Assembly (NCBI GenBank): GCA_041477005.1
Contig: JBGOUJ010000490.1
Span: 1 to 5,956, forward strand
Origin: JBGOUJ01 sp041477005
Lineage (GTDB): Bacteria > Acidobacteriota > Terriglobia > Bryobacterales > JACQDG01
Direction: 5' to 3'
DNA length: 5,956 nucleotides
Both the position numbers and the translations under genes were made by a program. Below, piece after piece: positions 1-5,956 of the stretch. The notes under the pieces are model-generated. The model did no database searches. It worked only from the letters and a program-made list of their open reading frames with translations, and had not been told where the DNA came from. The first letter of the stretch is position 1. Every line of letters starts with the position of its first letter.

Positions 1-1163
1 CCGATGAGGGCATCGGAGACCTCACGGAAGGCATTTTGAACCGTCATTTCGTAGGTGACAAGGGCCTCGCGCTGCTGGGCTTCGGTCAGGCGGACGTTGG
101 CGCGGATGCGGCCGGCGTTGAAGATCGGCAAGGCACTCGCCGGCGCGATGGTGGCGAAGCGGCCCGGCCCGGTGAGGAGGTCGGTGAGAGCGCGGCTCTG
201 GCCGCCTAGAAAACCCGTGAGGGAGATTTGCGGGAAGTACTGAGCCTTGGCGGCGCCGATCTGGGCGTTGGCGGCTATCAAGGTGCGCTCGGCCTGGCGG
301 ATATCGGGGCGTCGCTCCAGCAGCGCCGATGGCAAGCCGGGCGGCACCTGCGTGGGGGCGACGAATTCCTCGAGGGACTTGCCTCGGGGCACGTCTCCGG
401 GGCTTTTGCCAAGCAGCAGGCTGAGGGCATTTTCGGTTTGGCCGATGGAGCGCTCGGCACTGGCGATTTCGGCGGTTGCAGTGTAAAGAAACTGCTCGGA
501 CTGGTGGACGTCGAGGCCGGTGGCGGCGCCACGGTCGTGGCGCAGGGTTGTGAGCCGGAGGCCGTTTTCGGCGATGCCGCGGTTCTTGCGGGCTATGTCG
601 AGCTCGAGGTCGAACTCGCGCAACTGGAAATAGCGCGTGGTGACGTCGGCAACCAGTGTGGTCACCACTCCCAGGCGGGCCTCTTCGCTCGCCAGGTACT
701 GCGCGCGGGCGGCTTCGGTGAGGCGGCGCAGGCGCCCCCACAAATCCAATTCCCAACTGAGGGAGAAGCCCGCTTGCGTGTAGCTGGCATCGATCTTGGC
801 CCCGGGCGGGAGAAAGCGGATGGAGCCGATTTCGGAATTGTTGTTAGCGGTGAATTGATTGGCGTTGCTCAACGTGGGGAACAATTCCGAGCGCGTGATG
901 CCGAGCTGGGCGCGCGTCTCGAGGACTCGCTCGGCGGCGATGCGCAGATCGTAGTTCTGGTCGAGAGAGGTGCGGATGAGCTGCTTGAGGACGTCGTCCT
1001 CAAACAGGTCGAACCACTTGGTATCGGCGAGTGACTGGGGGCTCGGCGCCCCGGTCTCGCCCCGGAACTGGGGCGGCGCCGGAAGCGCCGGCCGCCGGTA
1101 ATTCGGTCCGACGGCGCAGCCTGACAGGAGGGCGAGGGTCAAGACTGGTATCGCGAATTTCAT
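1..1163 (-). CDS. Outer-membrane efflux channel lipoprotein (OprM/NodT-type outer membrane factor), C-terminus beyond the window
   Basis: This is the outer-membrane channel of a tripartite RND pump, expected to form a trimeric beta-barrel with a periplasmic alpha-helical tunnel. The frame is open from ATG at 1163 to the window edge: 387 residues with no stop. The N-terminus is a short lipoprotein signal with a perfect lipobox, LSGC (Cys16), followed by AVGPNYRRP, the family's usual post-cysteine motif. Other family landmarks are WELDLWGR (W137-R144), LPSALLERRPDI (277-288, starting the second internal repeat) and PIFNAGR (346-352). Relatives usually have roughly 450-490 residues, so about 60-100 are missing. 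The start is fixed by the lipobox and by GGAGGTGA just upstream. Its ATG overlaps the transporter stop by 4 nt (ATGA), so it is co-transcribed and probably translationally coupled. The outer-membrane factor identity is secure; no specific gene name or substrate can be assigned. Confidence 0.95.
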   Translation of the reverse strand, partial: MKFAIPVLTLALLSGCAVGPNYRRPALPAPPQFRGETGAPSPQSLADTKWFDLFEDDVLKQLIRTSLDQNYDLRIAAERVLETRAQLGITRSELFPTLSNANQFTANNNSEIGSIRFLPPGAKIDASYTQAGFSLSWELDLWGRLRRLTEAARAQYLASEEARLGVVTTLVADVTTRYFQLREFDLELDIARKNRGIAENGLRLTTLRHDRGAATGLDVHQSEQFLYTATAEIASAERSIGQTENALSLLLGKSPGDVPRGKSLEEFVAPTQVPPGLPSALLERRPDIRQAERTLIAANAQIGAAKAQYFPQISLTGFLGGQSRALTDLLTGPGRFATIAPASALPIFNAGRIRANVRLTEAQQREALVTYEMTVQNAFREVSDALI

Positions 1164-4100
1164 TGGTCACCTCCGGATGCCGGCGCGGGGCTGGGGGCGC
1201 TGGGGACAGTCACCCGGCTCCTCTCGGCGACCCGCTCCACCACGACATAGAGCACCGGAACGAAGAACACCGCCAGCAGAGTTGCCGCGTTCATACCGCC
1301 GTAAACCGCCGTGCCGAGCGCCCGGCGGGAGGCGGCGCCCGCGCCGGTGGCGAGCATCAGCGGCACGACACCCAGAATGAACGCAAACGACGTCATCAAA
1401 ATCGGGCGGAGCCGGAGATGCGCCGCTTCGATGGCGGCATCGGGGATCGGCATGCCTTCCTCGCGGCGGAGCTTGGCGAATTCCACGATCAGGATTGCGT
1501 TCTTGGCAGCCAGACCGATCAGGGTCACGATGCCGATCTGCGTGTATACGTCGTAGGCATAGGAGCGCAGGAAAACCGCCAGCAGAGCGCCGAATAACCC
1601 CAGGGGAACGGCGAGCACGACGGCGAACGGAACCGCCCAGCTCTCGTACAGCGCGGCGAGAAAAAGGAACACGAGCACGGCGGCAAAACCGAAGATGAAT
1701 CCTTCTTTGCCTTCGGCCAACCTCTGCTGGAAGACCGTGCCGGTCCATTCGTAGCCATAGCCGGCGGGAAGGCTTTGCCCGGCGAGCTGCTCCATGGCGG
1801 CGGCCGCCTGGCCGGAGCTGTAGCCCGGAGCAGGCTGGCCGAGGATCTTGGCGGTGCGGAAACGGTTGTAGCGATAGACCACCTCGGGGCCGCTCATGGG
1901 CGTCACCGACACCAGAGTGCTCAGCGGCACCATGTCGCCGCTGGAGGTGCGGACGTAGAAGCGGTTGATGTCGTCGGGGCGGTCGCGGTATTCGGGTTCG
2001 GCCTGCATCAGGACTCTCCAGGTGCGGCCGAAGCGGTTGAAGTCGTTGACGTACAGGCTGCCGAGGAAGGTCTGCAAGGCGTTGTAAACGTCGGTAATCG
2101 GAATGCCGAGTGTTTGGGCCTTGTCGGTGTCGAGGTCCACCTTGTACTGGGGAACGCTGTTGCGGAAACCGGTGACGACGTTCATCAGCTCGGGGCGGCG
2201 GCGGCTGGCGTCGAGCAGGGACTGGGTAACGTCGGCGAGCTGGCCGATGTCGCCGCCGGCGCGGTCCTCCAGCATGAATTCAAAACCGCCGGTACTGCTG
2301 AGGCCCAGGATGGGGGGAAGGCCAAAGCCGAAAACAAAGGCCTCCTCGACCTGGTTGAACCGGCCCTGGGCTTGCGCCAGGATGCCGTTCAACTGCAAGT
2401 CCTTGGTCTTGCGCTCCTCCCAAGGTTTGAGCGTGGCGATGAGGGTGGCCACGTTGGAGTTGTTGGTCGAGGTGGTGATGTCGAGGCCGCCGAAGGTGGT
2501 GCAGTCCTCCACACCGGGCAGGGACATGATGATTTTCTCCACCTGCTCGGTCACGCGCTGGTTCCGCTCGAGCGAGGCTCCGTCGGGCAGGCGGACGGCA
2601 ACGAAGAACACGCCCTGATCCTCATCGGGAAGAAAGCCTGCCGGCAGGATTTTGAACAGGCCGCCGACGGCGAGGAAGAAAACAGCGAGGGCAACCAGCG
2701 TCAGGGCCGACTTGCGGATGAGGCCCCGCACGCCGAAGAGATAACGGTTCGTGGTCCAGTCGAAGACGCGATTGAAGGCCTGGAAGAAACGGGCCAGAAG
2801 GCCGCGGGATTCGCTTTTGGGGCGAAGGATGAGAGCGCTGAGGGCCGGGGTCAGCGAGAGCGCGTTGAAGGCCGAGAGCAGCACGGAAGCGGCGATGGTC
2901 AAAGCGAACTGGCGATAGATCTGCCCCGAAATTCCACCCAAGAAAGCGACCGGGATGAAAACGGCGCTCAGGATGAAAGCGATAGCGACCACCGGCCCTG
3001 ACACTTCCTGCATGGCGCCGACGGTCGCTTCGCGCGGGGCCATACCCTCGTCGATCTTGTGCTGGACGGCTTCGACGACCACGATCGCGTCGTCCACGAC
3101 GATGCCGATCGCCAGCACCAGCCCGAACATGCTGGTCATATTGATCGAGAAGCCAAGGGCCGGGAAGAGCGCGAATGCGCCGACGATCGAAACCGGCACC
3201 GTGAGCAGCGGGATCAGCGTGGCACGCCAATTTTGCAGAAAAAGAAACACCACGAACACGACCAGAACAATGGCCTCCAGGAGCGTCTGCAGCACGTCCT
3301 GAATAGCGGCTCGGACGAATTTGGTCGCGTCGTAGGAGATCTTGTAGTCGATGCCCGCCGGGAAGCTCTTTTTCGCCTCTTCTATGAAGGCTCGCACGCG
3401 GGCGGCGGTTTCCACGGCGTTCGCGCCGGGAGAGAGATAGACGATTAACAATGCCGATGGCTTGCCGTTGAGGCGGCTGAAGCTTCTATAGTCTTGCGCT
3501 CCCAGCTCGACGCGCCCGATATCGCGCACGCGGAGCAGGGAGCCGTCGGGCTCAGCGCGGACGACGATGTCGGCGAACTGCTGCGGTTCGAGCAAGCGGC
3601 CGCTGGCGTTCACCGGATATTGGAAATCGGTTCCGGGCGGGACCGGCGGCTGGCCGATGGACCCGGCGGGATTCTGCCGGTTCTGCGCCTGGATGGCGTT
3701 GTTGACGTCGGTCGCGGTCAGGCCGAGCTTGGCCATTTTGTCGGGGTCGATCCAGATGCGCATGCCGTAGTCCTGCCGCGCGGCCAGGCGCGAATCGCCC
3801 ACGCCGGGAATGCTGCCGGCCTTGTCGAGCAGGTTGATGGTGGCGTAGTTGTTGAGAAACAGAGAGTCGTAGCGGTCGTCGGTGGCCGAGATGGCGATGG
3901 CCATCAGGAACGCCGATGACACCTTCTTCACCGTGACGCCTTCGCGCTGGACCTCGGGAGGGAGCACGGGCAAAGCCAGGCTCACCTTATTTTGCGTTTT
4001 CACGGTGGCGAGATCGATTTCGGTGCCGAGCTGGAAGGTCACGTCGATGGTCAGCGTGCCGTCATTGGAGCTGCGCGAGAAAAAGTAAAGCATGCCGTCG

Positions 4101-4315
4101 AGGCCGACGAGCTGCTGCTCAATCGGCTGCGCCACCGTTTTTTCGAGGTCCTGCGAGTTGCCGCCGCGGTAGGTCGCGATGATCTGCACCACCGGGGGCA
4201 CGACTTCGGGGTAGGTTGCAATGGGGAGATTCGGGATGGCCACGGCGCCCACGATGACGATTACGATGGCGATCACCATCGCGAAGACGGGCCGGTCGAT
4301 GAAGAATTTGGCCAT
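1160..4315 (-). CDS. RND multidrug efflux transporter, inner-membrane permease (HAE1 family, AcrB/MexF-like)
   Basis: This proton-driven inner-membrane pump is expected to act as a homotrimer, taking substrates from the periplasm or outer leaflet and passing them to the channel. Its 1051 residues match the usual length of about 1030-1060. The N-terminus MAKFFIDRPVFAMV is classic for HAE1. Estimated membrane segments are near 9-29, 338-358, 363-385, 391-412, 437-457, 466-488, 538-556, 873-893, 897-917, 924-945, 972-992 and 1003-1027, with large periplasmic loops at about 30-337 and 557-872. The proton-relay residues are all present: D408 and D409 in AIGIVVDDAIVVVE, K938 in GLAAKNAILIVEF, and R968 and T975 around RLRPILMTS. 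The protein should therefore be active. It ends in a Pro/Ala/Ser-rich tail (1037-1051). It is the middle gene of the operon, 3 nt after the adaptor stop. Family and mechanism are secure; the substrate is not predictable. Most AcrB-type phenylalanine-trap positions differ (see findings). Confidence 0.97.
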   Translation of the reverse strand: MAKFFIDRPVFAMVIAIVIVIVGAVAIPNLPIATYPEVVPPVVQIIATYRGGNSQDLEKTVAQPIEQQLVGLDGMLYFFSRSSNDGTLTIDVTFQLGTEIDLATVKTQNKVSLALPVLPPEVQREGVTVKKVSSAFLMAIAISATDDRYDSLFLNNYATINLLDKAGSIPGVGDSRLAARQDYGMRIWIDPDKMAKLGLTATDVNNAIQAQNRQNPAGSIGQPPVPPGTDFQYPVNASGRLLEPQQFADIVVRAEPDGSLLRVRDIGRVELGAQDYRSFSRLNGKPSALLIVYLSPGANAVETAARVRAFIEEAKKSFPAGIDYKISYDATKFVRAAIQDVLQTLLEAIVLVVFVVFLFLQNWRATLIPLLTVPVSIVGAFALFPALGFSINMTSMFGLVLAIGIVVDDAIVVVEAVQHKIDEGMAPREATVGAMQEVSGPVVAIAFILSAVFIPVAFLGGISGQIYRQFALTIAASVLLSAFNALSLTPALSALILRPKSESRGLLARFFQAFNRVFDWTTNRYLFGVRGLIRKSALTLVALAVFFLAVGGLFKILPAGFLPDEDQGVFFVAVRLPDGASLERNQRVTEQVEKIIMSLPGVEDCTTFGGLDITTSTNNSNVATLIATLKPWEERKTKDLQLNGILAQAQGRFNQVEEAFVFGFGLPPILGLSSTGGFEFMLEDRAGGDIGQLADVTQSLLDASRRRPELMNVVTGFRNSVPQYKVDLDTDKAQTLGIPITDVYNALQTFLGSLYVNDFNRFGRTWRVLMQAEPEYRDRPDDINRFYVRTSSGDMVPLSTLVSVTPMSGPEVVYRYNRFRTAKILGQPAPGYSSGQAAAAMEQLAGQSLPAGYGYEWTGTVFQQRLAEGKEGFIFGFAAVLVFLFLAALYESWAVPFAVVLAVPLGLFGALLAVFLRSYAYDVYTQIGIVTLIGLAAKNAILIVEFAKLRREEGMPIPDAAIEAAHLRLRPILMTSFAFILGVVPLMLATGAGAASRRALGTAVYGGMNAATLLAVFFVPVLYVVVERVAERSRVTVPSAPSPAPASGGDQ
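1167..1174 (-). promoter_or_regulatory. Strong Shine-Dalgarno for the outer-membrane channel gene
   Basis: On the minus strand the bases read GGAGGTGA, a full match to the anti-Shine-Dalgarno end of 16S rRNA. The GGAGG core lies 6 nt before the ATG at 1163. It sits inside the last codons of the transporter gene (Gly-Gly-Asp), so ribosomes finishing the transporter could re-initiate on the channel gene. It decides the channel start. Confidence 0.8.
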
Positions 4316-4318
4316 GGC

Positions 4319-5638
4319 TCACTCCCGGGGGGCCGCGCCGCTCGGAGGCGGCGGTGGCCGATAGGGCTGCGGATTCACGACCGCGCCCGGGCGCGCTTTC
4401 TGCAAGCCCTCGACGATCACGCGGTCGCCGGGCTTGAGGCCCTGCTGGATGACCCACCGGTCGTCCACACGCTCGCCGGTGACGACGCTGCGCGCCAGAA
4501 CCTTGTTATCCGGCCCCACCGTGAGCACGGATTGCGTTCCCTGCAATTCCTGAACGGCTCTCTGCGGGACCAGGAGGACCTGCTTGCGCTCGTCGAGCCG
4601 GATGCGGACGCGGCCGAACTGACCGGGCAGCATCGTCCGCTGCGGATTGGGAAACTTGGCTTGCACCTCCAGAGTGCCGGTCTTCAAATCGATCTGATTG
4701 ACCGTATTCTCGTAATGACCGTCGTAGGGGTGAACGGTGTTGTCCGCCAGAATGAGCTGGAACGGCCGCTGCCGGACCTGCTGCTGATCGGCGCCGGGGC
4801 GACGCAGGAAGGCGAGGTGTTGGGCCTCGCTGACTTTGAACCGCACCCAGATTGGGTCGAGTGGAACGATCGTGGTGAGCGGCTGCGGGGAGCCCCTGGT
4901 CACCAGGCCGCCCACCTGCACCAGGCTGTCGCCGATGCGGCCGCTGATGGGGGCGCGAATGGTCGCGTATTCGAGGCTCAGCTCGGCCGTTCGCAACAGC
5001 GCGCTGCGGGATTGCACCTCGGCTTGCGCCGTGTCGATCTGGGCGCGCGTGGAAAGGCGGTTCTGCTCGACGTTGGCCTTCTTGGCATTCACGTTAGCCT
5101 GGTTCGCCTGGAGGGACGCGAGGGCATTGTCGAGGTCCTGCTGGGCGGCGGCGTCCTGCTTCACCAGCGGCTGGAGGCGGTTCACGTCCTGCCTCGCCTT
5201 CAGCAGATTCGCCTCGGCCTGGGCCAGATCCGCCTCGGCTTGGGCCAGCCCTACCTGGCGCCGGGCGAATTCGAGATTGGCCTGGCTCTGCTCCAGGTCA
5301 CCCTTTGCCTTCGCCACGTCGGCTTCATAAGGGCGAAGATCGAGCACGTAGAGCGTCTGGCCCGCCTGGACGTCGGAGCCGACCTGGAAGAGGCGCTTTT
5401 CTACGTAGCCATCCACGCGGCCGCGCACCTCGACCAGGTCGCGGGCGAAGGTTTGAGCGGTGAAGTCGCTGTAGATGGGAACGTCCTCAGGGGTTACCTC
5501 GATGACCGCCACTGCCGGCGGGGGCGGGCCTGCCGCTGCTTTCGACGGTCTGCTCGCGGACTGGCAGCCGAGGGCGGCCAAGCACATCAGCGCCACAACG
5601 GCGGCTTGCTTGCGGTGCGACCAATGATCGGAACTCAT
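4319..5638 (-). CDS. Periplasmic adaptor lipoprotein of the RND pump (membrane fusion protein, AcrA/MexA-like)
   Basis: This adaptor joins the transporter to the outer-membrane channel from the periplasmic side. It has 439 residues from the chosen ATG. An N-terminal signal (RKQAAVVALMCLAALGC) ends in a plausible though not ideal lipobox, ALGC, with Cys25 as the likely lipidated residue; a Pro-rich linker (about 37-42) follows. The family layout is clear: first half of the lipoyl domain (about 67-103, with VRGRVDGYVEKR), a long coiled-coil hairpin (about 104-225), second lipoyl half (RAPISGRIGDSLVQVGG, about 228-244), beta-barrel (about 251-330, with DPIWVRFKVSE) and membrane-proximal region (about 331-420, with MLPGQFGRVRI at 336-346). 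The tail is Pro-rich (427-432). The frame stays open upstream to 5776, but the ATG at 5638 is preferred because it has a Shine-Dalgarno and puts the signal peptide at the N-terminus. The hairpin looks longer than in AcrA and contains a duplicated heptad. It is the first gene of the operon. Confidence 0.95.
   Translation of the reverse strand: MSSDHWSHRKQAAVVALMCLAALGCQSASRPSKAAAGPPPPAVAVIEVTPEDVPIYSDFTAQTFARDLVEVRGRVDGYVEKRLFQVGSDVQAGQTLYVLDLRPYEADVAKAKGDLEQSQANLEFARRQVGLAQAEADLAQAEANLLKARQDVNRLQPLVKQDAAAQQDLDNALASLQANQANVNAKKANVEQNRLSTRAQIDTAQAEVQSRSALLRTAELSLEYATIRAPISGRIGDSLVQVGGLVTRGSPQPLTTIVPLDPIWVRFKVSEAQHLAFLRRPGADQQQVRQRPFQLILADNTVHPYDGHYENTVNQIDLKTGTLEVQAKFPNPQRTMLPGQFGRVRIRLDERKQVLLVPQRAVQELQGTQSVLTVGPDNKVLARSVVTGERVDDRWVIQQGLKPGDRVIVEGLQKARPGAVVNPQPYRPPPPPSGAAPRE
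4322..4326 (-). promoter_or_regulatory. Shine-Dalgarno for the RND transporter gene
   Basis: GGGAG on the minus strand lies 6 nt before the transporter ATG (4315) and overlaps the final codons of the adaptor gene, directly before its TGA stop. The spacing supports this ATG as the start and suggests coupled translation of adaptor and transporter. Confidence 0.65.
5207..5248 (-). repeat. Two-copy 21-bp tandem repeat inside the adaptor coiled coil
   Basis: Copies at 5207-5227 and 5228-5248 are 19/21 identical. On the coding strand each encodes one heptad: LAQAEAD followed by LAQAEAN (residues 131-144). The period is exactly seven codons, so the repeat adds one heptad to the first helix of the hairpin without breaking the frame or the coil register. 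The near-identity at the DNA level, including at most third codon positions, suggests a fairly recent duplication by slippage or unequal exchange rather than mere similarity of coiled-coil residues. Confidence 0.85.
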
Positions 5639-5647
5639 CGCGACGGA

Positions 5648-5653
5648 CCTCTC
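5648..5653 (-). promoter_or_regulatory. Shine-Dalgarno for the adaptor gene
   Basis: On the minus strand the bases read GAGAGG, within AGGAGAGG, about 9 nt before the ATG at 5638. This supports translation starting at MSSDHW rather than at the upstream in-frame GTG codons (5776 or 5644), where no comparable site is seen at proper spacing. Confidence 0.65.
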
Positions 5654-5666
5654 CTCTTCGTAAAGC

Positions 5667-5696
5667 TTGACTAAGATTGTCTGACTTCTCTTTAAG
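5667..5696 (+). promoter_or_regulatory. Possible sigma-70-like promoter towards the kinase gene (weak)
   Basis: TTGACT at 5667-5672 matches five of six -35 consensus bases. TTTAAG at 5691-5696, 18 bp further on, matches four of six -10 bases. If real it would give the kinase mRNA a leader of roughly 110 nt. It competes with the TATACT box close to the start codon and could arise by chance in this AT-rich stretch. Confidence 0.25.
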
Positions 5697-5799
5697 ATGC
5701 GATTGGTCTGGATTTGGATGCGGGTTACCAGCCGGCTAATCGCTTGATCAGGGAATTGCGCCCCCGAAGTCGCCACAGCCTAGCCGGCCGGCAGCCTGC

Positions 5800-5805
5800 T
5801 ATACT
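5800..5805 (+). promoter_or_regulatory. Candidate -10 box directly upstream of the kinase start
   Basis: TATACT matches five of six bases of the sigma-70 -10 consensus and stands out in locally GC-rich sequence. Transcription would start near 5811-5813, leaving only a few bases before the ATG at 5816. No good -35 hexamer is seen at 16-18 bp upstream, so another sigma factor, an activator, or chance remain possible. Confidence 0.4.
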
Positions 5806-5815
5806 GATTCGAGGC

Positions 5816-5956
5816 ATGAGCTTCAACGTCGGGGACACCGTCGGGGACTACCAGGTCATCGGGTTGCTCGGCACGGGCGGCATGGGGAGGGTCTACAAGA
5901 TTCGCAACCTGATCTCCGACCGCGTCGAAGCCATGAAGGTCGTGCTGCCGGACCTC
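5816..5956 (+). CDS. Serine/threonine protein kinase (PknB/Hanks type), N-terminal 47 codons only
   Basis: This is the beginning of a eukaryotic-like protein kinase that would transfer phosphate from ATP to Ser/Thr residues of partner proteins. The 47 visible residues cover the start of the N-lobe. DYQVIGLLGTGGMGRVYK (11-28) contains the glycine-rich ATP loop, with G19, G21, G22 and G24. EAMKVVLP (38-45) contains the AxK lysine, K41, which contacts ATP phosphates. The catalytic HRD and DFG motifs and any C-terminal sensor, PEGA, WD40 or TPR domains lie beyond the window. The ATG at 5816 sits right before the kinase fold, as is usual when the kinase domain is N-terminal. The only purine-rich stretch, GAGG at 5811-5814, is one base from the ATG, too close for normal Shine-Dalgarno use. 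The gene diverges from the efflux operon. Family is secure; target and signal are unknown. Confidence 0.9.
   Translation, partial: MSFNVGDTVGDYQVIGLLGTGGMGRVYKIRNLISDRVEAMKVVLPDL

Larger units (their letters stand above)
5639..5815. promoter_or_regulatory. Divergent intergenic region between the efflux operon and the kinase gene
   Basis: These 177 bp separate two start codons on opposite strands, so they must hold the promoters for both transcripts unless these start further out. The half next to the pump is AT-rich (23 of 60 bases are G or C over 5661-5720) against a GC-rich background, as expected for a promoter zone. Short repeats are present: TAAGAT twice, 21 bp apart (5672, 5693); GATTG-type repeats near 5675, 5701 and 5711; a perfect 8-bp palindrome AGCCGGCT (5730-5737); and GCCGGCTA/TAGCCGGC as an inverted pair (5731-5738, 5781-5788). 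I could not identify a convincing -35/-10 pair for the pump operon, nor a recognisable operator of a named regulator. No RNA gene or small ORF with support is seen. Confidence 0.6.

Noticed and set aside
228..1034. A 268-codon open frame on the plus strand, and a 244-codon frame on the minus strand at 22-756
   Set aside because: Both overlap the outer-membrane channel gene in other frames. The channel frame carries all the family motifs. The minus-strand product is a low-complexity Arg/Pro-rich string typical of a shifted frame in GC-rich DNA.
1775..3001. A 408-codon open frame on the plus strand opposite the transporter
   Set aside because: It is in the same codon-aligned antisense register as above. 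Its Gly/Ala/Glu-rich product has no recognisable motif, and the opposite strand encodes a fully conserved RND protein.
3992..5674. A 560-codon open frame on the plus strand opposite the adaptor and the start of the transporter
   Set aside because: It is codon-aligned antisense to two clear genes. In that register a stop needs a sense TTA, CTA or TCA codon, which are rare in GC-rich genes, so long empty frames are expected. The translation shows no recognisable domain. It spans both genes because they share a frame.
5639..5776. A longer adaptor starting at an in-frame GTG at 5776 (46 extra residues)
   Set aside because: It would bury the lipoprotein signal peptide inside the protein, has no Shine-Dalgarno at proper spacing, and would consume most of the divergent promoter region.
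5741..5815. An upstream start for the kinase (the frame is open back through TTG at 5756 and 5744)
   Set aside because: The ATG at 5816 lies directly before the conserved kinase N-lobe. The upstream codons show no family similarity and no ribosome binding site.
1..5956. CRISPR arrays, tRNA or rRNA genes, insertion sequences, phage or toxin-antitoxin genes
   Set aside because: None seen by eye. Apart from the 177-bp divergent region, the window is filled by recognisable efflux and kinase coding sequence.

Overview
The window holds most of a tripartite RND (resistance-nodulation-division) efflux operon on the minus strand and the first 47 codons of a serine/threonine protein kinase gene pointing the other way. 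The DNA is GC-rich with strong GC-ending codon use, and all three pump components are of Gram-negative type. The kinase N-terminus (glycine-rich loop GTGGMGRVYK, then the segment ISDRVEAMKVVLPDL) resembles the many PknB-type kinases of Acidobacteria. My best guess is therefore an acidobacterium of the Solibacter/Koribacter sort. That is an inference from recalled family resemblance, not a search result.

Layout, read in the direction of pump transcription (right to left). Positions 5638-4319 encode a lipoprotein-type periplasmic adaptor (membrane fusion protein, AcrA/MexA-like). Positions 4315-1160 encode the 1051-residue inner-membrane HAE1-family transporter (AcrB-like). Positions 1163-1 encode an outer-membrane channel lipoprotein (OprM/NodT-like), cut off by the window edge after 387 residues. 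The genes are tightly packed: a 3-nt gap (TGA GCC ATG) between adaptor and transporter, and a 4-nt ATGA overlap between transporter and channel. Each start has a visible Shine-Dalgarno sequence, so one transcript and translational coupling are very likely. Together the products would form a proton-driven drug/solute efflux duct from the periplasm or inner membrane to outside the cell.

Positions 5639-5815 are a 177-bp divergent intergenic region, AT-rich near the pump side (about 38% GC over 5661-5720) and carrying several short repeats. A TATACT box only ten bases before the kinase start codon suggests a very short-leader kinase transcript. No TetR, MarR or two-component regulator gene lies in the window.

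I see no previously undescribed system. The points most worth a second look are an elongated coiled-coil hairpin in the adaptor containing a near-perfect 21-bp (one heptad) tandem duplication, loss of most AcrB-type phenylalanine-trap residues in the transporter, and the near-leaderless divergent kinase gene.
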